In this document: positions 10,196 through 19,727 of the stretch, piece by piece
Numbering within the stretch: the first letter of the stretch is position 1
How the letters are laid out: each line of letters starts with the position of its first letter
Assembly: GCA_947177445.1 (NCBI GenBank)
Contig: CAMWUL010000002.1
Span: 59,601-123,600 of the forward strand
DNA: 64,000 nt
Origin: an uncultured Lachnospiraceae bacterium
GTDB taxonomy: Bacteria; Bacillota; Clostridia; Lachnospirales; Lachnospiraceae
Reading direction: 5' to 3'
The notes under the pieces: model-generated
Databases searched by the model: none
Told to the model about the DNA's origin: nothing
What the model saw: only the letters and a program-made list of their open reading frames with translations
Program-made: the position numbers and the translations under genes

Positions 10196-11068
10196 ATGGC
10201 ATCCATACAGGGCAAAAAGATGAATCCCACCCGGTTTCATCCCAGTCAGATCAAATTTTATGCGATACTGATCCCAATGGCGATCCTCACCGGATTGCCC
10301 ATCGTCTTTATTTTTTCCCAGGCGCTGAAGCCTGTGAATGAGTTGTATCTGTATCCTCCGCGCTTTTTCGTGTCCAATCCGTCCCTGACCAGCTTCCGCA
10401 AGCTGGTGGAGACCATGAACAGCTCGGATGTGCCAATTTACCGGTATTTTTTTAACAGCATTATGTCCACGCTGCTGACGGTGCTTTGCACGGTGGCCAT
10501 CACGGCTTTTGCGGGCTATGCCCTGGCAAAAAAGAAATTCCGGGCGAAGAATCTGATTTTCAGCATCAATACCATGGCGCTGATGTTTGTGGGGGCGGCG
10601 GTAAAGATTCCCAAATACCTGATCGTGTATGAGACGGGGCTGATCGACAGATTTGCGGTTCACGTGATTCCTGCTCTGGCCATGCCCGTGGGATTGTTCC
10701 TGGTCAAACAGTTTATGGACCAGATCCCGGATGAGCTGCTGGAGGCGGCCAAGATCGACGGGGCAACGGACTGGTACACCTTCCGTAAGATTGTGGTTCC
10801 GCTGTCAAAGTCCTCCCTGGCCACCGTCGTGATCCTGACCTTCCAGACAGCCTGGAATACCATCGAGGCCAGTGAGCTTTATCTGAACCATGACAACCTG
10901 AAGACATTTGCTTATTACATGTCCACACTGACCACCACAGGAAATGATGTGGCCGGTATCGGAATGGCGGCGGCAGCCACGCTGATTATGTTTATCCCGA
11001 ACCTGATCATCTTTATCGTGATGCAGAACAATGTGATGAGCACCATGGCCCATTCCGGTATCAAATAA
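10196..11068 (+). CDS. Sugar ABC transporter permease, MalG type (pair 1)
   Basis: The protein has 290 residues and six membrane helices. The EAA motif reads EAAKIDGATDWYTFRKIV. It lies 17 bases after its MalF-type partner behind GAGAGGGGG. It completes the first permease pair. The short gap to the next gene (10 bases, with AAGGAG) keeps it in the same operon as the NHL/Yip1 protein. Confidence 0.92.
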   Translation: MASIQGKKMNPTRFHPSQIKFYAILIPMAILTGLPIVFIFSQALKPVNELYLYPPRFFVSNPSLTSFRKLVETMNSSDVPIYRYFFNSIMSTLLTVLCTVAITAFAGYALAKKKFRAKNLIFSINTMALMFVGAAVKIPKYLIVYETGLIDRFAVHVIPALAMPVGLFLVKQFMDQIPDELLEAAKIDGATDWYTFRKIVVPLSKSSLATVVILTFQTAWNTIEASELYLNHDNLKTFAYYMSTLTTTGNDVAGIGMAAAATLIMFIPNLIIFIVMQNNVMSTMAHSGIK

Positions 11069-11078
11069 GGAGAATGCG

Positions 11079-13109
11079 ATGAGACATTTTGGAAAAAAAG
11101 CTTGCGGATGGATCTGTCTGCTGGCAGTTCTGGCAGTATTTTTGCCGGCGGGAGCAAAGGTGCATGCGCAGACCCCATATTTAACATGGACACAGGGCCC
11201 CAACGGATGGATGGTTTACACCCAGGACGCCTATGAGCCGGGTATGCTGCTCAATCCCGGTTTGAAGGCTCCGGAGGATCTGTTTGTCTATGGAGATAAG
11301 CTGTATGTGGCGGACACGGGAAACGCCCGTATTCTGGTGATGGAGGGGCGCGAGATCGTTCAGGAGATCACTGCCGGGGAGTTGACGTCTCCTTCCGGCC
11401 TGTCCGTGACAGACGAATATATTTACGTTGTGGATCGTGAAACACGGAAGATTTTGATTTTTGAGCATAACGGAAGGCTGTCTGCTCAGCTGGAAAAACC
11501 CACGGAAAAGGTGTTTGGAGAAAATACCTCCTTTTCTCCGGTAAAGATTGCGGTTGACAAGCGGGGGAATCTGTATGTGGTGTCCGAGGGCTCTACCTCC
11601 GGCGTCATGCAGCTGAGTATTGACGGAAGCTTTCTGGGATACTTCGGATCAAACCGGACGAACACTTCGCTGATGATGATCCTGCAGAGAACCTTTTTCA
11701 CCCAGGAGCAGTTGGATAAGCTGTTTAAGAATGTGCCCTCCAGCGTGACCAATATCGCCGTGGATGAGTTGGGCCTCATGTACACGGTGACCCAGGGACA
11801 GAACGCGGCGGAGCAGGGACAGAGCGTGAGAAAGCTGTCTATTTCGGGATCAGATCTGATCAGCCCTTATGCCTACAGCAATTCCTTTGTGGATGTGGCG
11901 GTGGACAGAAACATGAATATTTATGCCATCGATTCCACAGGAACCATTTATGAATATGACAGCTACGGCAACGTGATCTTTGCCTTCGGCTATGTGGACT
12001 CGGAGATGCAGCGAATCGGTCTGGTCTCCAGCGCCGCCGCCATTGACGTGTCCCAGGACGGCGTCCTGTATGTACTGGATAAGGGCAAGGGGATCATACA
12101 GGAGTATGAACCTACCGATTTTGCCGTAAAGGTGCATCGGGGACTGTCCGACTACATGGATGGAAAGTATGCGGAGGCGGAGGAAAACTGGCAGGAGATC
12201 AACCGGGCGAACACAGCGTTCCTGTTTTCCTACGAGGCGTTGGCCAAGGCCAGCTTCAAGCGCCAGGATTATACCCAGGCCATGGAGTATTACAAGGTCG
12301 CCGGTAATGTGTCCGGATATTCCCAGGCTTATTGGTATGCCAGAAATGAATGGATTGAGAATAACCTGGCAAAGGTGATTTTCATTCTTGTGGGTCTCTG
12401 GGCCGTGCTGAAGCTGATCCGGGTGCTGAACTCCAAAAAGCATTTTCTGGCGCCTGTGGAGAAGCAGTGGAAGAGGCTGGGAAAAAGCTCTTTCCTGCAG
12501 CAGCTGAAATTGCTGAAGCTGATGCTGAAGAATCCCTTCGACGGCTATTACAGTATTCATCATGAGGAAAAGGTCAGCGTATTTACCGCCACCCTGCTGT
12601 ATTTGTGGCTGATCATACTGCAGATCACCAACCTCTATGTTACAAGCTACCTGTTTAACCAGACGGATATTGCATATGTGAACCTGACGAGCCTGATCGG
12701 TCAGATTCTGCTTCCGCTGCTGCTTTTTGTGGTTTGCAATTTCCTGGTCAGTACCATCTCCGGCGGAGAAGGAAAGCTGAAGCATGTATACTGCGGAACC
12801 ATTTATGCGCTGTCGCCGTATCTGGTGCTGATGCTTCCGCTGCAGATCATTTCCAATATGTTGACGGAAAATGAGCGCTTCTTCTATGAGTTTGGTTACG
12901 GCGCTATCATTTGCTGGTGCGCAATTCTGCTTTATCTGATGGTTCAGGAGGTGCATGTATACAGCGTGTCGGAGGCTGTCAAAAATATCTGCGTCACTGT
13001 GATTACAATGCTTCTGTTCCTGTTGGCGGCATTTACCCTCTATCTGCTGGGGCAGCAGCTGTGGCAGTTTGTGGTGAGCATTTATAAGGAGGTGGCTCTT
13101 CGTGTGTAA
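11079..13109 (+). CDS. Membrane protein with signal peptide, NHL beta-propeller, TPR and Yip1-like domain
   Basis: The protein has 676 residues. A signal peptide ends near VHAQ. It is followed by NHL-type repeats (about 40-345) with recurrent motifs such as DKLYVADTGNARI and KRGNLYVV. A TPR-like helical stretch (about 355-425) ends in YSQAYWYARNEW. One membrane helix near 430-450 leads to a C-terminal Yip1-like bundle of about five helices (about 500-676). The propeller would face outside and the Yip1 part would sit in the membrane. It lies between a permease and the DUF5696-like gene with an eight-base overlap downstream, so it should belong to the uptake system, perhaps as a scaffold. No enzymatic residues are evident. 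The domain reading is by eye and the role is inferred. Confidence 0.75.
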   Translation: MRHFGKKACGWICLLAVLAVFLPAGAKVHAQTPYLTWTQGPNGWMVYTQDAYEPGMLLNPGLKAPEDLFVYGDKLYVADTGNARILVMEGREIVQEITAGELTSPSGLSVTDEYIYVVDRETRKILIFEHNGRLSAQLEKPTEKVFGENTSFSPVKIAVDKRGNLYVVSEGSTSGVMQLSIDGSFLGYFGSNRTNTSLMMILQRTFFTQEQLDKLFKNVPSSVTNIAVDELGLMYTVTQGQNAAEQGQSVRKLSISGSDLISPYAYSNSFVDVAVDRNMNIYAIDSTGTIYEYDSYGNVIFAFGYVDSEMQRIGLVSSAAAIDVSQDGVLYVLDKGKGIIQEYEPTDFAVKVHRGLSDYMDGKYAEAEENWQEINRANTAFLFSYEALAKASFKRQDYTQAMEYYKVAGNVSGYSQAYWYARNEWIENNLAKVIFILVGLWAVLKLIRVLNSKKHFLAPVEKQWKRLGKSSFLQQLKLLKLMLKNPFDGYYSIHHEEKVSVFTATLLYLWLIILQITNLYVTSYLFNQTDIAYVNLTSLIGQILLPLLLFVVCNFLVSTISGGEGKLKHVYCGTIYALSPYLVLMLPLQIISNMLTENERFFYEFGYGAIICWCAILLYLMVQEVHVYSVSEAVKNICVTVITMLLFLLAAFTLYLLGQQLWQFVVSIYKEVALRV

Positions 13110-15294
13110 GAAAAAAGCATGGCGCGGCCTTGCTGCGGCGCTGGGAATGCTGTTGTTCTGCATGGTGTCTGCAGGCGTCGGGCTGACAGCTCAGGCACAG
13201 GGCGGAAGCTATGTGCTGGCGGCAGAAAACGATCACCTGGCATTATACTACAACCCGGATTCCCTGGCGATTCTGATCAGGGACAAAGCCACCGGCTGGG
13301 AGTATGATTCGGTGGGCCCCGAGGCCCAGGAGGGGGACCTTAACGCCACCTGGACCGGAATGAAGGAATCGGGCATCTCGGTGGAGTGCAGACTGGAGAA
13401 CGGAAACGTAAGGACCTGGACCATCACCGGAGAAGGCGCTCAGCTGGAGACCCGGCAGATAGAGTCCGGATTCCGAAGCAAAATCAGCTTCTCCGGGCAG
13501 GTGGGATTTGACCTTCAGGTAACCCTGACGGACACAGGCGTTTCGGTATGGATTCCGGAGGACTCCATTGTGGAGTCGGAAGACTCCGGCGTCCGCCTGC
13601 AGAGTATTTATGTTTATCCCTTTCTGGGAGCCAGCTACGGCTATGACAATGACGGATATCTGTTTGTGCCGGACGGCTGCGGCGCTCTGATTTCCACGGG
13701 ACAGAAGACAGTTGCCACGGAAAATTATGAAAAACAGATCTACGGAAGCGATCTGGGCATGGGAGCATTTAAGAGCATGGTGACGGAAAACATGCTGAGA
13801 AATGCCGAGGATATTTATATGCCTGTGTTTGGAAGCATCTTGGAGGAAGGAAAGGCAGGCTTTGCGGGTATTGTGACAGATGGGGACGAATATTGCAGAA
13901 TCGCCGCCTATGTCAGCGGGATCCGGACGCCCTACAATCTGATTATGCCCAAGTTCCTTCTTCGGGAGACTTATCTGATGAGGCTGGATCAGAGCGGAAA
14001 CAGCCTGACAGCCAACCAGCAGGAGCGAAATCCCGGAGACCTGGGGATCACGTATATATTGCTTTCCGGTGAAGAGGCCGACTATGTGGGAATTGCCAGG
14101 GCGTACCGGCAGTATCTGCTGGATCAGGGTATTTTGACGAATAAGGAAGAAAAAACAGACACGGCGCCTGCAAAGATAGAATTGATTTTATCGGAGCAGG
14201 AAAAGGGGCTGCTCTGGTCGAAGACGGTGCCCATGACCACTCTGGAGCAGGCGGATCAGATATTGCAGGAGCTGTATGACGCGGGATTGACGAACATGGA
14301 TGTGGTATTGCGGGGCTATTCCGGTAAAGGCGCCTCGGGAGCCGCGCCTTCGGAGTTTTCCTTTACCGGTAAGGTGGGATCCCGGTCACAGTGGACAAAG
14401 GAGATCAAAAAGCTGGCGGAGCAGGGGATTAATGTATCTCTGTATTCCGACTTTTCCCGGGGATATGAAGGGAAGGGAGGCTTCGGTAGCAGCCAGGAGG
14501 CCCAGGCCATTAACCGGACGATGCTTCAGAACTATGACAACGGGATTTATAACTGGCTTGCGCCCTCCTATATTGCGGAGCAATTGAACAGCTTTGCCAA
14601 AAAGGCGGACGGAATGGGGATTACCAGTATGGCGGTGGACGCTTTCGGCAGCACTCTGTATTCCAACTGGAACAAGAAAAATATGTCCACCAGGGCAGAT
14701 GCAGTGAACGCTTTTTTGCAGGCGGACAGCGCAGGACTGAAGCTGAATCTGTATGCGCCTTATGCTTATATGTGGGAAAGATGTGACAAAATATATGATG
14801 TTCCCACGAATTCCAGCAATTACTATATCTTTACGGAGACGGTACCCTTTATGCAGATCGTGCTGAAGGGATGTATTCCGTATTATTCTGAAGGATGGAA
14901 TTTCCACGCCAACGCGGCAAGGGACCTGCTGGAGTGCATCGAATATGGGGCATATCCTTCCTGGTATCTTTCCTGGGAGGATTCCGTGGAGCTGATCAAT
15001 ACTCCTTCCTCCTGGCTGTACAGCTCCCGGTATTCCGTATGGAAGGATTCCATTATTGAGGAATACGGGAAGGTGAAGCAGGTGCTTGGACAGGTGTCCG
15101 GGGCCTGTATCCTGGACAGAGTTCTTCTGGAGGAGGATGTAGTGCGGGTAGACTATGATAATGGTATCAGTATCTATATCAATTACCGCCAGACAGACTG
15201 GACGGGAGACGGTGTGACGGTGGGCGGAGAAAGCTTCCTGGTAAGCTCCGCTGCAGCGTATGCGTGTCAAAGCACGCATGGGGGTGAACTATGA
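13102..15294 (+). CDS. Secreted DUF5696-like protein, possible glycoside hydrolase fold
   Basis: The protein has 730 residues. It starts at GTG overlapping the previous gene by eight bases, and AGGAGG precedes the start. A signal peptide ends near AQAQ and there is no lipobox. Residues about 40-230 look like a beta-sandwich of the mutarotase type. About 330-680 looks like a TIM barrel, with strand-end acidic residues D513 (in SMAVDAFGS) and E579 (in YIFTETVPF). I recognise the family as DUF5696, which in my memory accompanies sugar ABC transporters in Firmicutes. A glycosidase role is inference from layout and neighbours, not an observation. It ends in ATGA shared with the next permease start. 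Confidence 0.7.
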   Translation: MCKKKAWRGLAAALGMLLFCMVSAGVGLTAQAQGGSYVLAAENDHLALYYNPDSLAILIRDKATGWEYDSVGPEAQEGDLNATWTGMKESGISVECRLENGNVRTWTITGEGAQLETRQIESGFRSKISFSGQVGFDLQVTLTDTGVSVWIPEDSIVESEDSGVRLQSIYVYPFLGASYGYDNDGYLFVPDGCGALISTGQKTVATENYEKQIYGSDLGMGAFKSMVTENMLRNAEDIYMPVFGSILEEGKAGFAGIVTDGDEYCRIAAYVSGIRTPYNLIMPKFLLRETYLMRLDQSGNSLTANQQERNPGDLGITYILLSGEEADYVGIARAYRQYLLDQGILTNKEEKTDTAPAKIELILSEQEKGLLWSKTVPMTTLEQADQILQELYDAGLTNMDVVLRGYSGKGASGAAPSEFSFTGKVGSRSQWTKEIKKLAEQGINVSLYSDFSRGYEGKGGFGSSQEAQAINRTMLQNYDNGIYNWLAPSYIAEQLNSFAKKADGMGITSMAVDAFGSTLYSNWNKKNMSTRADAVNAFLQADSAGLKLNLYAPYAYMWERCDKIYDVPTNSSNYYIFTETVPFMQIVLKGCIPYYSEGWNFHANAARDLLECIEYGAYPSWYLSWEDSVELINTPSSWLYSSRYSVWKDSIIEEYGKVKQVLGQVSGACILDRVLLEEDVVRVDYDNGISIYINYRQTDWTGDGVTVGGESFLVSSAAAYACQSTHGGEL

Positions 15295-16268
15295 GGAAAG
15301 GTAAATTATCCAGAAGCGCCAGGAACAATATCCGCGGGTGGCTGTGCGAGGTTCCCTGGCTGATCGGATTTGTGGTGTTTACCCTGTATCCGATTGCAAA
15401 TACAATGAAAATGAGCTTTGATTCCGTAGTCATCTCCGCCACGGGACTGGTGACCAGCCCCGTGGGAATTGAGAACTACCGGAAGGCTTTCCTGGGAGAT
15501 GTAACCTTTCCCAAGCTTCTGCTGAGCTATGTGGGGGAGATCGTGCTTCAGGTTCCCATTGTGATCGTCTTTTCCATCATTGTAGCGTTGATTTTGAGCA
15601 AGGAGATCAAGGGGAAGGGGATTTTCCGAACCCTGTTTTTCCTGCCGGTAATCATCATCAGCGGTCCCATCATTCAAAAGTTTATCGATATGGGGATGAT
15701 GGCGATCCAGGGGGCCGACTCCAACACGATTATTATGAATGTGATGGAGATGCTGCCGGATACCGCCGGCGGGCTGCTGCAGACACTGCTGGATTCCTTT
15801 GTGATGACGCTGTGGTTCTCGGGAGTACAGATTCTTTTGCTGTTGTCCGCGGTGCAGAAGGTTGACCGGCCCATGTATGAGGCGGCTCATATCGACGGGG
15901 CGTCCAACTGGGAATGCTTTTGGAAAATAACGCTTCCCAACCTGCGCAACATGATTGCCATCTGCATTATTTATACCATTGTGACAATTTCCACCTTTGA
16001 TACCAACAAGGTGATTACCGCCATCCGGGATAATATGTTCCAGGTTTCTCTGGGGCTGGGATATGCATCCGCCCAGGCATGGGTATACTTTGTTGTACTG
16101 CTGCTGGTGATCGGTTTCTTCATGCTGCTGTACGGTCCCCGCAAGGAGGCGATTTACGGAAATACCAAGGCCGCCAAGCTGGAGCTGAAACGGGCGCGTA
16201 AGCTGAAAAAGGCTCAGGAGAGAAACCTGAAAAAGTTGTATCGGGAAAGTAGAAGGTATCGGGAATGA
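15291..16268 (+). CDS. Sugar ABC transporter permease, MalF/UgpA type (pair 2)
   Basis: The protein has 325 residues with six helices and the EAA motif EAAHIDGASNWECFWKIT. Its start overlaps the previous stop by four bases (ATGA). The C-terminus carries a Lys/Arg-rich cytoplasmic tail (about 295-325) that the first-pair permease lacks. It is the second MalF-type subunit of the same operon, which is unusual because one pair suffices for a normal importer. Confidence 0.92.
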   Translation: MRKGKLSRSARNNIRGWLCEVPWLIGFVVFTLYPIANTMKMSFDSVVISATGLVTSPVGIENYRKAFLGDVTFPKLLLSYVGEIVLQVPIVIVFSIIVALILSKEIKGKGIFRTLFFLPVIIISGPIIQKFIDMGMMAIQGADSNTIIMNVMEMLPDTAGGLLQTLLDSFVMTLWFSGVQILLLLSAVQKVDRPMYEAAHIDGASNWECFWKITLPNLRNMIAICIIYTIVTISTFDTNKVITAIRDNMFQVSLGLGYASAQAWVYFVVLLLVIGFFMLLYGPRKEAIYGNTKAAKLELKRARKLKKAQERNLKKLYRESRRYRE

Positions 16269-17203
16269 AAAAAGCAGGCGTAAGAAAATCAATTCACAGG
16301 ACGTTAAAAGTACCCAGCCGGCAGGGAGCTGTCAGGCTGGGCGGGAAGGTGTTCCTGTATGCCTTCCTGTGTGTTACGGGGTTTGTATTTCTGTACCCGC
16401 TGTTAAAAATGATCAGCATGAGCTTTATGACAGCCGATGATCTGGTAAACCCTTTGGTGAGCTGGGTGCCCTATGGCTTTGAAACTGCCAACTTTTCAAG
16501 AGCCATGCAGGTTCTGGGCTATTGGCAGACCCTGTGGACCACCATCTACGTCAGCGTTCTGCCGGCTATTCTGCAGACACTGGTCTGCGCTCTGACCGGC
16601 TACGGGATCGCCAGGTATAAATTTAAGGGGAAGAATCTGCTGTTTGGCCTGATCCTGGCCACCTTTATCATCCCCACCCAGATCACCATGATCCCTCAGT
16701 TTCTTATGTACAAGAATCTGGGGATCCTGTACAGCCTGAAGGCCTATCTGCTTCCTGCGGTCTTTGGCCAGGGGATGAGGAGCGCCATTTTTGTGCTGAT
16801 TTTTGTGCTCTTTTTCCAGCAGATGCCCGTGTCCCTGACGGAGGCGGCGGAGATCGACGGAGCCAATCAGATCGTTATCTTTATGCGGATTGCCGTTCCC
16901 GTGGCAAAGCCCGGATTTCTGATCAGCTTCCTTCTGTCCATGGTGTGGTACTGGAATGAGACCTACCTGGGGTCCCTTTATTTTGGCGCCAGCATAAAAA
17001 CGCTTCCCATGAAGCTGGAAAATTTTGTGGAGGCTTTTAACAAGCTGGTCAGCGCGTCGGCGGCGGACACGGGAGCCACGGCCAATGAAGCCATACAGAT
17101 GGCGGGCACCTTTTTGATTATTCTGCCGCTGCTTATCGTGTACTTCTGTCTGCAGAAGCAGTTTATCGAAGGAATTGAAAAGACCGGTATCACCGGCGAA
17201 TAG
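16265..17203 (+). CDS. Sugar ABC transporter permease, MalG type (pair 2)
   Basis: The protein has 312 residues, six helices and the EAA motif EAAEIDGANQIVIFMRIA. It overlaps the upstream permease by four bases, so the pair is translationally coupled. The periplasm-side loop between the last helices is longer than in the first MalG-type protein. Its SBP partner could be the lipoprotein at 4.7 kb or the large SBP. Confidence 0.92.
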   Translation: MKKAGVRKSIHRTLKVPSRQGAVRLGGKVFLYAFLCVTGFVFLYPLLKMISMSFMTADDLVNPLVSWVPYGFETANFSRAMQVLGYWQTLWTTIYVSVLPAILQTLVCALTGYGIARYKFKGKNLLFGLILATFIIPTQITMIPQFLMYKNLGILYSLKAYLLPAVFGQGMRSAIFVLIFVLFFQQMPVSLTEAAEIDGANQIVIFMRIAVPVAKPGFLISFLLSMVWYWNETYLGSLYFGASIKTLPMKLENFVEAFNKLVSASAADTGATANEAIQMAGTFLIILPLLIVYFCLQKQFIEGIEKTGITGE

Positions 17204-17236
17204 GGTGAACGCTCTGCAGAGCGGAGCTTTTTCACC
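17204..17236 (+). other. Hairpin between permease and GH35-like gene
   Basis: GGTGAA pairs with TTCACC, and inside it GCTC pairs with GAGC around a small palindrome. A TTTTT run lies inside the right arm rather than after it. It may give partial termination between the transporter block and the enzyme genes. Confidence 0.4.
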
Positions 17237-17306
17237 TGGAAGACGCAAAGGCAGCGTTTTTCAGGGAATAGATTTATGCCGCCGGAAGCGGCAGGGAGGA
17301 CGTACT

Positions 17307-19727
17307 ATGGGCAGTATTGCGGTAAGAGAGGGGCAGGTGCTCATCAACGGAAAACCGGAGATGATCATCTCGGGAGAGGTGCATTACTATCGGCTGAAGA
17401 GGGAAGAGTGGCAGGACCGTCTGACGAAGCTGAAGGAGGCCGGGCTCAATGCGGTGGCCTCCTACATTCCGTGGCTTTGCCATGAGGAGGAAGAGGGAAT
17501 ATTCGACTTTGGTCAGGAGCGGGAGAATCTGGACGTGGAGGCCTTCATTGAGCTCTGCGCCCGGAACGATCTGTATTTTATCGCCCGGCCCGGTCCCTTT
17601 ATCATGGCGGAGATGAAAAACGAGGGAATTCCCTATTGGGTGGCGGAGCGGTATCCTAAGCTGGTGCCGGAAAGCTGGGATCACAAAAAGGCAACTACCA
17701 AGACCCTGGATTATCTGGCGCCGGATTTTCTGGCCTGTGTGGACAAATGGTACGCACAGATCATGCCCATTCTGGCAAGGCACCTGATTACAGGAGGCGG
17801 CAGCGTGATCGCCTGCCAGCTGGACAACGAGATCGGTATGCATTCCTGGGTGTCCAATATGCCTGATCTGACGGATGTAACCATCGCCGGATTCGAAAAA
17901 TGGGCCAAGGAGCAGATGGGACGGGAAGAGCTGCAAAAAAGGTATCCCTTTATCGATGCGCTGCCCAAAGAACGGAGAAAAGCCTACGAGCAGCCCCAGG
18001 AGGGCTATGCCCTGCAGCTGCACCGGGATCTGGGATGGTATATGAGAAGCCGTTACGCGGAGTATGTCAGGGTTTTAAAGGAGATGGCGGAAAAATACGG
18101 TGTGAAGGAGGTTCCTTTCCTGATCAATATCCACGGAACCGGAGGAGGGCGGGGCTATACCTTTCCGGTGGGCATCAGCCAGCTCATGGAGGCCTACGGC
18201 CAGTCCGGGGATTTCTGGGCGGGCTCCGATATTTATCTGTCGGGTCTGCGTCTGCAGAACATGCAGGATCTCTATCTGATCCACTGCTATATGGAAGCGG
18301 TGAACAGGCAGAATATGCCGCTGGCCAGCTTTGAGTTCCAAAGCGGGGAGGCGGATTATGACGAGAGCGGGAACGGGAGGCTGGATGTTGCCGACGCGGA
18401 CTTTACCTCCAGAATGTGCATTGCCCAGAATAACCGCCTGATTAACCATTATCTGTTTACCGGCGGCAGGAATATGCTGCTGAAAAAGCCCCGGAAGGAC
18501 GGAAATAACCGGATTGCCATCACGGGAGAGCGTCATGGTTTTACTGCGCCGGTGAATCCGGAGGGAAAATTGAGCTATACCTATGACCGGATCCGGAGAA
18601 ATGCCCGGGTGATGCTGGCAAACGCAAGGGCCCTGGGCTCCATGAAGGAGGAGCGGGACAATGTGGCCGTTGGCTTTATTCCCGATTACTTTATGACGGA
18701 ATATCATTATCCGGGATCTGCGCGGGAAAAGAAAATGGTGGAGCATCTGGCCCGTTACCGTACAGGAAGCGGGTGGGATACCTTTGCCAAGATGCTTCTG
18801 CTGGAGCACTATGCCTTCGGAGGGGTAAATCTGCAGGAGGACGGAAGCTGGATGCAGGAAAAAATGGTTCTGTTTCTTCTGTCGGCGGATTATATGGATT
18901 CGGGGGTACAGGAGAGGCTGAGCCGCTTCGTGGAAAACGGAGGAAGCCTGCTTCTGTACGGCCGGATGCCCGTAATGGATATGGAGGGGAATCCCTGCAG
19001 CATTTTGTCCGAAAGAACCGGCATCCGGGTGGCAGGGGAGCTGGATGAAGGGATCCTGCCCAATCTGAGCATACAGCCGGAAGGGATCTGGAGCGAATAC
19101 GCCGAGGTTCGGGCGGGAGAGGCCCAGACCTATGAGGCGGAAGGTGCGCAGATATTTCTCCGGGTTACCGGGGACGGCGGTCCCTGCGGACTGATCAGAC
19201 AGGTGGGAAAAGGAAAGGCGGCGGTGATAGCCACCCACTATATCGGAAACCGTCAGGGGATCAGACGTCTGATGGATACGCTTGGAGCGTCCTGCAGGCT
19301 GTCCGAAAATGCGCAGTACGGAGGCATTTTCCTGGATATCAATGGAAATGAGAACGGCGAAAAGTACCTTCATATCCTGAATATGGATTTTTTTGCAAAA
19401 GATTGTAGAATCTGCTATAATAAAGTAGAATTGTTTGAAGGCAGAGAAATCTTCCTTGGGGCGAGAGAAGGGCTCCTGATACCGCTGGGGCTGAAGCTTG
19501 AGGGAATCAAGATTCTGTATTCCACCGCGGAGGTGATCGGAGCGGAGCCGGGAAGCCTGACATTCCGGCTGTCTCAGCGGGAGGATGTGATTGCCCTGGA
19601 GGGAACGGGTCTTGGCATAACCGGGGCTGCCTGCAGGATAGAGGAAAAGAAGGGGAACACGTATATTTACAGCCAGACGGACGGGAGACTGGGGGAGGAG
19701 ACCCTGGAAATAAGATTTCCGGCGTAG
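17307..19727 (+). CDS. GH35-like beta-glycosidase
   Basis: The protein has 806 residues and no signal peptide, so it should act in the cytoplasm. The N-terminal TIM barrel shows GH35-type landmarks: SGEVHYYRL, RPGPFIMAEM, the acid/base in QLDNEIG (E175) and the likely nucleophile in SFEFQSG (E343). A C-terminal beta-rich part follows. The ATG at 17307 is preceded by AGGGAGGA. GH35 is usually beta-galactosidase, but a GH35 enzyme from Ignavibacterium album was described as a 1,2-beta-oligoglucan glucanotransferase. With GH94, GH144 and GH3 around it, a role on beta-1,2-gluco-oligosaccharides is plausible. GH42-like or other clan A families are alternatives. Confidence 0.75.
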   Translation: MGSIAVREGQVLINGKPEMIISGEVHYYRLKREEWQDRLTKLKEAGLNAVASYIPWLCHEEEEGIFDFGQERENLDVEAFIELCARNDLYFIARPGPFIMAEMKNEGIPYWVAERYPKLVPESWDHKKATTKTLDYLAPDFLACVDKWYAQIMPILARHLITGGGSVIACQLDNEIGMHSWVSNMPDLTDVTIAGFEKWAKEQMGREELQKRYPFIDALPKERRKAYEQPQEGYALQLHRDLGWYMRSRYAEYVRVLKEMAEKYGVKEVPFLINIHGTGGGRGYTFPVGISQLMEAYGQSGDFWAGSDIYLSGLRLQNMQDLYLIHCYMEAVNRQNMPLASFEFQSGEADYDESGNGRLDVADADFTSRMCIAQNNRLINHYLFTGGRNMLLKKPRKDGNNRIAITGERHGFTAPVNPEGKLSYTYDRIRRNARVMLANARALGSMKEERDNVAVGFIPDYFMTEYHYPGSAREKKMVEHLARYRTGSGWDTFAKMLLLEHYAFGGVNLQEDGSWMQEKMVLFLLSADYMDSGVQERLSRFVENGGSLLLYGRMPVMDMEGNPCSILSERTGIRVAGELDEGILPNLSIQPEGIWSEYAEVRAGEAQTYEAEGAQIFLRVTGDGGPCGLIRQVGKGKAAVIATHYIGNRQGIRRLMDTLGASCRLSENAQYGGIFLDINGNENGEKYLHILNMDFFAKDCRICYNKVELFEGREIFLGAREGLLIPLGLKLEGIKILYSTAEVIGAEPGSLTFRLSQREDVIALEGTGLGITGAACRIEEKKGNTYIYSQTDGRLGEETLEIRFPA

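Noticed and set aside
11850..13163. Long antisense ORF (437 codons) opposite the NHL/Yip1 gene
   Set aside because: It lies fully opposite a well-supported gene with signal peptide and membrane helices. Its composition is His/Gln-rich as expected of a shadow frame.
15306..16292. Antisense ORF opposite the pair 2 MalF-type permease
   Set aside because: It mirrors the permease codons, is His/Gln-rich and has no recognisable domain.
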